This document shows, piece after piece, positions 55,596-64,000 of a DNA stretch of 64,000 bases. Under the pieces are notes generated by a model, which saw only the letters and a list, made by a program, of their open reading frames with translations, ran no database searches and was not told where the DNA came from. Location: NCBI GenBank assembly GCA_023525975.1, contig CM042038.1, forward strand, positions 9,239,272-9,303,271, given 5' to 3'. How positions within the stretch are numbered: position 1 is the first letter of the stretch; every line of letters begins with the position of its first letter. Source of the DNA: Smallanthus sonchifolius (lineage: Eukaryota; Streptophyta; Magnoliopsida; Asterales; Asteraceae). The position numbers and the translations under genes were made by a program.

Positions 55596-58565
55596 TGTCA
55601 CACCCTGAAATTCCACAGCGGGTTACCCGCGGGTTGTGACTGTCAAGGATCATCAGTCCCGGTCATTTCGAACGACCTCTAACTGGTTTTCGAAAAGACA
55701 TTCCGTTTGAACATCATACAAAATTAAATAGTAATACAGAGTTTGAAAATGCGGAATGTAAAGTGCGGAAGCAAAAGTAATGTTGCAAAATACAGAAGCA
55801 TGACAAATTAGGTTCCCATAAACCTAAGCTTCTAAATGAAAACATGCTGTGGGACTCTTGGAGTGCAATCCTAGTCCGTGCATGAATGCTTAGCGACCTG
55901 AGATAAACATGCTTAAAGTGTCAACACAGGGTTGGTGAGTTCACAGGTTTAAGTAACAGAAACAGAAATGAAAACAGTGTAACAGTACGCATGTATACTA
56001 TTGATTCGATTGTTGATCAGACAATAAACATTAACTATATAAGCAACACCGAAACCGAAGCTCAACGAAGGAATGCAGAAACTAGCATTTTGCCTCTTAC
56101 GTGCCCAGCACGCAATGGATTAGGTCAATTATGCACCCGTTTGACTCCCAGTCAGAGTTAGCGCGACTAACCCGGGTGGGGGTTGTTAAACCCAATAGTA
56201 CTATTCATGAATCACCTCGCTTTGTGTAATAATTAACGGTTCGAATATGAGAGGACTTTATGTGCGGGAAATGCACCCACTTATATAAATTAAAGCGAAA
56301 TCAAAGTAATTGTCATACGACCAAGTAAGAAAATGGTTTAGCATGTATCTCCCCCAAATGGAAAAGTAAGTAAAATGGGGCCGTGAAAACTCACCTGGAA
56401 ATGCGGTGAATGAGAAATGGGAGTAACGAGAGGAATCGAGTAACTCCGGGTAACCGACCTAACCGAGCCCTAAGAATTAATAAGGCTATAAGGTCTATGA
56501 AAGTAAACATGGTTTATGTAACCACATTCATCCAAACGACTCAACGTTGAAAGGTTACATTGACGTTTTGAAAAGGTTTGACCAAAGTTGACCGAGGTTT
56601 GACCGAGGTTTGACCAACTTTGACCAAGTTTGACCAATGTTGACTAATGTTGACCAATGTTGACTCATATTGAAGTCATGTATAAACAACACACAAGTAA
56701 CATATAAGTTGTAAACATGTAACACATAAGCATCATACAAGTTATACATGTGTAGCACTCAAGTAGCATATAAGTTGTACATGTGTGACACATAAAGAAC
56801 ATATAAGTTGTACCTAAGTAATGTATAAGTAACCCCTTGTGACATAACATACAAGCTTCAACTAGTTGTATAAGAAACTAACATGTGATAAGTGACATAG
56901 CATTTGCACATCTTTATGGCACATTTCATACACATAATTCATGTCATCATATTAATAACCTATTAGTATCATTTCAACACTTTCAAACAAGTAGCATAAT
57001 ATGTCATTGCAAAATTCCATAACTCTTAACATAATAAAGTTTCCATTTTTGACAATTAGGGTTTTAGTGCACTTGAGGTGCCATAGCTAAACCAAACAAG
57101 TTATACATGAATTTATACTATTAACATATTAATAACATGATTCTATGCATTTACTTTCTATTTCAAGCAATTATGAAGTTTTCTCAACAAATAAAGTTTC
57201 CTTATTTAGCAAGGTTCACCAAAACATGTCATAACACAACTTCAAATTACATATTCTTGCATAAGTCATCTATTCATATGATAATGAAGCTATATAATCC
57301 ATTTTAAACATTTATAACCTACACATGCCAAATATGAACAATTAAAGTTTCCTTTTTAGGATAGTGGTCCAAACGACCCTATTGTACATGTGTAACCTCA
57401 AATAACTCTTTTTACTACTTTAATATATATTATAGAACAATAATATTAAGTTTTTACCCATGAAAAACTCATAACACAAAATATGCAAAATTAAAGTTTC
57501 CTTAAATAGTAAGTTGTCCATAACCGAGTGTAAAACAATATTTCAACCAAAAAATTTATATTTCCTATCTATTCCACTATTATGTGTACCATTTAAACTA
57601 ACAAACATATCACACATCAAGTTTTGCAAAAATGCATCCAACAAAGTTTCTATAAATAGAAACGAGCAAATAACCATCTAAACAAGTATTTCAAACCATA
57701 AAATGTGCATATATGTGTCAACAACCTTATTTTATGAAAACTTTTAGTTAGAAACATGCATTATAACACTTGAATCAACAAAAATCGTTTGGATAGAGGT
57801 GTTTCCCATTTTGGCCGAAAATAATAAGAAAAAGTATGAATGGGATGCTTACAAAACCAAGGTATGGTGTAGATATGGTCTTGCACTAGCTTGAATCCTC
57901 CTTGTATCACCTTGAAACACCTTGAATGGAGCTTGAAATGGATGAACAAATTTGAGAGGGGTGGTGGCTAGGAGGTGGTGGTGGCGGCCGAAAATGAGAG
58001 GAGAGGGAGGGAAGAGTGTTTTTAGGTTTAGGGTAGAAATGAGGGATGTGGGAGTGATTAAGGAGTTTAATTAAAATGGGTTGGGCTTTCTTAACTCTTT
58101 TAAGGCTTCTTAACTAATATGGGCTTCTAATATGGATTACCCATTTTAATTTGCTGAATTATTTAGTCCAAACAATAAATCCATCATTTTTATAAAATCT
58201 AAAGTAGTGTTGTTGGCACATATCGCGTATCCGCTTAAAATGCGTTAAAACAAAAGTTGCTCTAAAAATTCCGGAAAATTTCACATAAGCATGAAATATT
58301 AAATCACAGTATTACATATAATTTTTACACACCCAAAATATGACTAAATATTATTTCTAATATTCGTTAACGTTCGTGTGATAGGACGCGTGTGTGACCC
58401 GGTAATCCGCCCGATTACCGATGCATGAAATGAAATGAAACGAATGAACTTGTTATATGAAATGTGTACTTAATTAACCTATAATTAAGTATGATGCAAG
58501 TGTAATCACGTGAATTCAAGTAATAGTCGGGTATGGATATTAACCTGAATTTGCCGGGTGTCACA
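55596..58565 (-). repeat. 3' LTR of the chromovirus, 2970 bp
   Basis: Read on the minus strand it begins TGTGACACCCGGCAAATTC and ends TTTCAGGGTGTGACA, i.e. TG...CA with the short inverted termini TGTGACA/TGACA-like. It follows a polypurine tract. The segment at 56130-56270 matches the LTR remnant at 1-720. The only flank visible (GTTTT, 55591-55595) cannot be compared with the far side. Confidence 0.85.
56555..56670 (+). promoter_or_regulatory. Array of W-box-like TTGAC motifs inside the LTR
   Basis: About ten TTGAC cores, most as TTGACC(A/G) or TTGACT, occur in roughly 115 bases at intervals of 10-12 bases. TTGAC(C/T) is the core bound by WRKY factors. The array may be a real enhancer or just a minisatellite. 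Confidence 0.5.
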
Positions 58566-58577
58566 TACTCCCCCTGT
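58566..58577 (-). other. Polypurine tract
   Basis: On the minus strand ACAGGGGGAGTA lies directly before the LTR start TGTGACA, the expected site of plus-strand priming. Confidence 0.75.
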
Positions 58578-58600
58578 TAAAAGGAATTTCGTCCCGAAAT

Positions 58601-61600
58601 TCAGTTCGCGTCACTGATAGACGGTGTAGTTTTGAACAAGTGAGGGTATTTACGCTTGAATTGATCCTCGCGCTCCCAAGTGAACTCTGGTCCACGTCTA
58701 GAATTCCAATGAACCTTAACTATGGGAATGCGGCTTTGTTTTAACTGTTTGACCTCGCGGTCCATGATCTCGACTGGTTCTTCGACGAAGTGAAGCTGAT
58801 CGTCTATTTGAATTTCCTCCAATGGTATGACTAGTGTCTCGTCTGACAAGCACTTCTTCAGATTTGACACGTGTAACACGTCATGAACGCCACTGAGGGT
58901 TTCTGGTAGGTTGAGTTTGTAAGCAACAGGACCAATCCTTTTCAGAATCTCGAAAGGTCCAATGTAACGAGGATTAAGCTTTCCACGCTTGCCGAAACGT
59001 ATCACTCCTTTCCATGGCGAGACTTTCTGTAGTACCTTGTCTCCCACTTGAAATTCTAATGGTTTGCGTCTCACGTCAGCGTAACTCTTTTGACGATCAC
59101 GCGCGGCCTTGATACGTTCGCGTATCTGTACAATCTTTTCTGTAGTTTCATGAATAACTTATGGACCTGTGAGTTGGCTATCTCCCACTTCTGTCCAGCA
59201 AATCGGCGATCTACACTTTCGTCCGTAAAGTGCTTCGAATGGTGCGGCCTTAATGCTAGTGTGGTAGTTGTTGTTGTATGAAAATTCGACCAACGGTAGA
59301 TGGGCATCCCATCCGTTCCCAAAGTCAACCATGCAAGCTCTGAGCATGTCCTCCAGGGTCTGGATGGTCCTTTCGCTTTGACCGTCCGTCTGAGGGTGGT
59401 ATGCAGTACTCATATCTAGCCGAGTACCCAAGGCTTTCTGTAAGGATTGCTAGAATCGGGATGTGAATCGACTATCCCTATCTGAAATGATGGAGATTGT
59501 CACTCCATGTCTTGTGACTACTTCCTTCAAGTAAGTTCTGGTTAGTTTCTCCATCTTGTCCGTTTCTTTAATGGGAAGGAAGTGCGCAGATTTGGTTAGT
59601 CTGTCGACAATTACCCAGATTGTGTCACAGCCATTAGAGGCCCTGGGCAATTTCGTGATGAAGTCCATTGAAATTTGTTCCCACTTCCACTGTGGGATCT
59701 CTGGTTGTTGGAGTAACCCTGATGGTTTCTGATACTCTACCTTGACCTTAGCACAGGTCAAGCATTTACTGACGTAGGTAGCAATTTCGGCTTTCATGTT
59801 AGGCCACCAATAATGTTCCTTGAGGTCATGGTACATCTTGTCAGCACCGAAGTGGATCGAGTACCTGGACTTGTGTGCCTCGTCCATCACCAGATCCCTT
59901 AGATCCCCAAAGCTTGGTACCCAAATCCGATCCATGAAATAACGGATGTCATCGGATTTGACCTCAAACTGCTTGTCCATACCACGTAAGGACTCATGGC
60001 ATAGGTTTACCTCCTTGATTGCTTCGAGTTGGGCGTCGCGGATTTGCATGGGTAAGTTCGTGTGGATGGTCAACTGTAACGCCCGCACTCGTCGCGGTTT
60101 GGGTTGATCCTTCCTGCTCAAGGCATCAGCCACGACGTTTGCCTTTCCAGGATGGTAACGGATAGCGCAGTCGTAGTCGTTTAGCAATTCGACCCATCGA
60201 CGTTGCCTCATGTTAAGTTCCTTCTGATCGAAGATGTGTTGAAGGCTTTTGTGATCGGTGAAAATTGTGCACTTCGTGCCATACAAGTAGTGCCTCCAGA
60301 TCTTGAGTGCGAATACTACCGCTCCCAGCTCCAAATCATGGGTAGTGTAGTTTTTCTCGTGCACTTTCAGTTGTCGAGAAGCATAGGCTATGACCTTCTC
60401 CCTTTGCATTAACACGCACCCGAGCCCTTGATGTGACGCATCGCAGTACACCACGAAATCGTCTGTTCCTTCTGGTAACGATAGGATCGGCGCGCTGCAA
60501 AGTTTCTGTTTGAATAATTGAAAAGCGGTTTCTGCCTTGTCATTCCATTCGTATTTCTTATCCTTGTGTGTCAGTGTGGTGAGAGGTTGGGCTATCTTAG
60601 AGAAATTTTCGATGAATCGTCGATAGTAGCCCGCAAGACCTAAGAACTGTCGTACCTCAGTCGGAGTCTTAGGTGCTTCCCAATTCTTAATCGCCTCGAT
60701 TTTGGATGGGTCAACATGTATGCCTTTCTCGTTGACCACGTGTCCAAGGAACTGTACTTCACGAATCCAGAAGTCGCATTTCGAGAACTTGGCGTACAAT
60801 TTCTCGGCTTTCAACAACTCCATAATTAACTTCAAATGCTCGGCATGTTCCTCTTTGTTCTGTGAGTATATCAGGATATCGTCTATGAACACAATCACAA
60901 ACTTGTCCAAGTAGGGCTTGCACACTCGGTTCATGAGGTCCATGAATACCGCTGGTGCATTGGTTAACCCAAATGGCATGACCATGAACTCGTAGTGACC
61001 GTAACGAGTTCGGAAGGCGGTCTTTGGAATATCGTCTTCCTGAATCCTTAGCTGGTGGTATCCCGACCGCAGATCGATCTTTGAGTAATAGCTCGACCCT
61101 TGCAATTGATCGAACAGGTCATCGATCCTTGGTAGTGGATATCGGTTCTTGATCGTTACCTTGTTCAGTTCTCTGTAATCGATACATATACGGAACGATC
61201 CGTCTTTCTTCTTAACGAACAAGACTGGTGCTCCCTAAGGCGAGAAGCTTGGTCTGATGAAGCCTTTGTCTAACAGTTCCTGTAATTGGTTAGACAATTC
61301 CTGCATTTCCGATGGCGCCAGTCGGTAAGGTGGCCTTGCTATCGGAGCAGCTCCGGGTGTGAGATCAATCCGGAACTCGACTTGTCGATGCGGTGGAAGT
61401 CCGGGCAAGTCGTCGGGAAATACTTCCGGATAGTCTCGGACGATCGGTATGTCTTTAATCTTATTTTCTTCTTCTTTCTTTTCCGTCACGTGTGCTAGGA
61501 TCGCGTGATAACCCTTCCGCAAGTACTTTCGGGCTTTCATGCAGGTAATGATCCTTAACGTAGCACCACTCTGTTCTCCTTGAATGGTCAGTGTTTCTCC

Positions 61601-63184
61601 GTCCGACAGTGGAATGCGGACTATCTTCTCGTGACAGACGATTTCGGCTCGGTTCTTGGACAACCAGTCCATACCGACTACTATGTCGAAGCTTCCCAAT
61701 GTTACTGGCAATAGGTCTATAGTGAAAGGATGATCGGCTAGTGTTAAGACACAACCTGGAATTACTTGTTCTGTCTCTATTAGCTTACCATCTGCTAGCT
61801 CTACCGTGTATAAGTAATCTAAGGCGATGGGAGTAATCCCAAGTAATGAGCTAAACTCAGTGGATACAAAACTCTTATCGGCACCCGTGTCAAATAAGAT
61901 AGAAGCATAGCAGTTGTTTACGAGAAACGTACCAGTAACAATGTTGGGATCCTGCCTAGCCTCGCCGGCTCCAATAACAAATGCTCTGCCCCGAGTGTTT
62001 GTATTTCCAGTTTTCCGGTTCTTTGGGCAGTCTTTGCGGAAATGTCCGGGATCACCGCACCCGAAACATCCGCGGTTTCCCCCGCCAGCCGGGGCTTGTT
62101 CAACTGATCGGCAGCTCTGGGCAGTGTGTCCAAAACGTTTACACTTCTGGCACCGAGAATCTTCACAAGTACCATTGTGATGAAACTGGCACTTGTTGCA
62201 CTTAGGTAGGGTTCCAGTGTATGTCCCTCTTGGCCTTTTATCCGGTTGGTTAGCCACAAACACCCGGGCCGGTTCCTGCTTCTTCTGGTTACTAGGCACA
62301 TAGGACTTGGCAGGAGCATTTTCCCACTTTCTCTTGTTGTCAAAGGTTTTCACAAAACTTTCTTTCTTGTTGAACAGTCCCTGACGGACTGCCTGATCCG
62401 TGAGATTATGAGCCAGCCTCACTGTGTTGTGGATAATTGTGGGTTCTACAGAAGTAACCATGCTTTGTATTTGAGGTGCCAAACCCCAAATGTACCGCTC
62501 AATTCGTTTGTACTCCGGTGTAACCATGTGCGGTAGTAGTCTTGCTAAATCGTGGAATCTTGCGGTATATTCCGCGATGTCAGCACCCTCCATCCTTAGG
62601 TTCCAAAACTCCTGTTCCAACTTTTGGAGTTCGTTACGAGGACAGTACTCCTCTTTCAACATTTCCTTGAATTCCTCCCAAGGAATGGCGTTCGCATTAT
62701 CCAGGCCCAGAGTCTGGATATAAGAGTTCCACCAGGAGAGGGCTTGGCCCTCGAGAGTCCCAGCTCCGTACATGACTCTGTTCTCCATTGTGCATTGGCT
62801 CATACTGAAGACTGATTCGATCTTTTCTATCCATCGTAGCAGTCCCACTGCTCCTTCCGTCCCGGTAAATGTATGCGGCTTGCAATCCATAAAGGATTTG
62901 TAGGTGCAAGCTTTTGTTCCATGCCCAGTTCCTGTGTGTCAATGATAGAGCGTAATTAGGTTAAATTTTCCCGAGGTAGGGCTATGTTACTTGCAGTATA
63001 TACTATTTCCGGTTTGTACTATACCTCCACTCTCGCCGTGGCCTCCCGATCCTCCACTGGATCGATTGGCTTCGTGGTTAGCGAGTGCATCTGCCACGCG
63101 TTGGGCGATAAGGGCTTCAATTTGGGCAGTGGTCATGGAACTGGTGCCTTCTCCTGAGTTGCGGGGTGTCTTCCTTGGCGGCAT
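58601..63184 (-). pseudogene. Chromovirus gag-pol polyprotein with three in-frame stops
   Basis: The start MPPRKTPRNSGEG is at 63184. A probable 93-base intron (63024-62932, GTATAG...CACACAG) interrupts gag; joined across it, the frame runs 1497 codons to the stop at 58601 with no frameshift. In order: retrotransposon gag (GLLRWIEKIESVF), two zinc knuckles (CQKCKRFGHTAQSC, CFGCGDPGHFRKDC), protease (LFDTGADKSFVS), reverse transcriptase (FIDDILIY core, VMPFGLTNAPAVFMDLM), RNase H (VYCDASHQGLGCVL), integrase (CLTCAKVK zinc end, SMDFITKLP, DRDSRFTS, TDGQSERTIQTLEDM), and a chromodomain near the C-terminus (VEIMDREVKQLK, VKVHWNSRRGPEFTWERE). Stops: TAG at 61235-61237 and TAG at 59450-59452, both where Trp is conserved, and TAA at 59159-59161 where Glu is usual. 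Otherwise it is complete, so decay is very recent. Confidence 0.92.
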
Positions 63185-63426
63185 GTTTCTTTATAATCAT
63201 AATGATAACAAAGGTTAGATATTGCGTAATAAATAACAATCAACACACGTGCATAAGACAACACACAACCATCAACAATAAATCAACCATGCAATATAAT
63301 CTAAAGACAACCACTTGATAAATAAGTTGTACCAAATACAAAGTATTTTTCAGGAGTAAACACTCCTCCAAAACAAGTAATATCTCAAAAATATTGCGTG
63401 AGCACAGCCCGCTCACGATAGGCTAA

Positions 63427-63999
63427 TCAACTGGGTGGTGTAACAGTACCACTCTGCAAGAAGGTAAAAAGTAACAAGGCACAGAGAATCATCAGAACCC
63501 TGGCGGGTTCCAACTCTTCTCTGACCTTGTTAGCCGTAAGCTCTGCTGCTAAGGCTGTAGAGTCAGCAAGTGAGGCTCGATGCTCGGCTACTACTGCTCG
63601 CTGGTGTGCCATCCCCAACTGCTCCTCAGTCTGCTGGAGGCGGCTGGATAGTGCAGTGATCCTATCCGTCTCTCTCTGGCGATCCTCAAGTAGTCCTGCT
63701 ACCTGCCCCTGTAATGCCTGTAGTGCAGCCTCAGTAGCTGTGGCCCTCTGTTCTGTCTCCCGAGCCTTTTCCTCCGCGGCCTCGATCCGGTCTCGTACTA
63801 TCAGTAGTGCCTGGTCTGTCAGTGCCAACTCATCCTGGAGGGATGATAAGTCAGCGTCATGTAACCTGCTGCGCGTCGCAAGTATCGGTAGTACCTCCCG
63901 GGTAGGCCGGAGCCAATAGGGTGGTGGATAGGATGGTCCAGTTGACTCTCCCGTAGATGAAGTGTCCGATGATGCAATCCGGGCCCTTTTGGCCGATGG
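63427..63999 (-). CDS. Extra ORF upstream of gag: coiled-coil protein with C-terminal hydrophobic segment (partial)
   Basis: An open frame on the element's sense strand, 190 codons long and still open at the window edge, ending 242 bases before the gag start. The visible N-terminal part has a basic PSAKRARIASS patch and a Pro/Tyr-rich YPPPYW. Then comes a long heptad-rich coiled coil (RDRIEAAEEKARETEQRA, LQALQGQVAGLLEDRQRE, LQQTEEQLGMAHQRAVVAEH). The C-terminus has a hydrophobic run VLMILCALLLFTFL and a short tail. Ala/Glu/Arg richness and the absence of stops over 573 bases argue for selection or recent activity. I do not recognise the family. An accessory structural or envelope-like role is only a guess, and the true start is outside the window. 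Confidence 0.6.
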   Translation of the reverse strand, partial: PSAKRARIASSDTSSTGESTGPSYPPPYWLRPTREVLPILATRSRLHDADLSSLQDELALTDQALLIVRDRIEAAEEKARETEQRATATEAALQALQGQVAGLLEDRQRETDRITALSSRLQQTEEQLGMAHQRAVVAEHRASLADSTALAAELTANKVREELEPARVLMILCALLLFTFLQSGTVTPPS

Positions 64000-64000
64000 T

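Larger units (their letters stand above)
55596..64000 (-). mobile_element. Tekay-like chromovirus (Ty3/Gypsy), minus strand, truncated by the window edge
   Basis: From right to left it shows, in element order: an extra reading frame (63427-63999), gag-pol (58601-63184), a polypurine tract (58566-58577) and the 3' LTR (55596-58565). The 5' LTR and primer site are beyond 64000. The gag type, the order protease-RT-RNase H-integrase and a C-terminal chromodomain place it in the chromovirus branch, close to Tekay/Del. Damage is limited to three stop codons, so the insertion is recent. It has landed in the leader of the Athila-like element, 68 bases past its primer site. Confidence 0.9.

Noticed and set aside
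61461..62343. Several long frames on both strands over gag-pol
   Set aside because: They are shadows of the gag-pol frame in alternative readings.

Overview
This is a nuclear DNA window from a flowering plant. Genes are split by GT..AG introns, intergenic DNA is AT-rich, and most of the sequence is plant-type transposable elements (Tekay-like chromovirus, Athila-like LTRs, CACTA, MULE, hAT, PIF/Harbinger and Helitron). The element mix and protein sequences suggest a eudicot, possibly Asteraceae; that placement is inference only. There is no prokaryotic operon, CRISPR array or phage signature. All exon joins were placed by hand from frame continuity and splice dinucleotides.

Three protein genes look intact, all on the minus strand. 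(1) A WAT1/UMAMIT (nodulin MtN21, EamA) transporter-like gene at 2455-5662 has seven exons that join to exactly 378 codons plus a stop. (2) ELP1, the Elongator scaffold subunit, at 30202-36134 has six exons giving 1296 residues. (3) A cytosolic-type UDP-glucuronate decarboxylase (UXS) at 44306-46914 has twelve exons giving 346 residues; the Asp expected at the end of the second Rossmann strand is read as Val. Two tRNA genes are present: tRNA-His(GTG) at 49359-49430, and a tRNA-Cys-like gene at 29189-29260 whose anticodon reads TCA, complementary to the UGA stop codon.

Layout. 1-720: end of a chromovirus LTR. 721-2450: a SINE-like repeat and a MULE MITE. 2455-5800: the WAT1-like gene, with four repeats in its introns. 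5800-13560: AT-rich DNA with a run of small Helitrons (9003-11201), microsatellites, a Tourist-like MITE, a fold-back element with a telomere-like interior, and a small CACTA-like MITE. 13838-22042: a full-length 8.2-kb CACTA element with a CCC target duplication, palindromic subterminal arrays at both ends, a broken TNP2-type transposase and a TNPA/Transposase_24-type gene, with an hAT MITE nested inside. 22046-29188: element relics, including a tandemly duplicated piece of Copia RNase H. 29189-36134: the tRNA and ELP1. 36286-43300: a MULE MITE just upstream of ELP1, then a 3.1-kb solo LTR lying inside one copy of a 234-bp tandem duplication. 44306-47424: UXS and its promoter. 47425-53810: small hAT, Helitron and MULE elements, tRNA-His and an Athila-like solo LTR. 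53811-64000: an Athila-like 5' LTR plus primer-binding site, interrupted by a young minus-strand Tekay-like chromovirus that runs off the right edge.

The host genes have no evident joint pathway: ELP1 acts in tRNA wobble modification, UXS makes UDP-xylose for cell walls, and the WAT1-like protein is a membrane transporter. The points most worth checking are the UCA-anticodon tRNA, an extra coiled-coil/transmembrane reading frame upstream of gag in the chromovirus, a probable intron in its gag, the UXS Asp-to-Val change, the palindromic CACTA subterminal repeats, and palindromic hairpin motifs shared by the two Athila-like LTRs.
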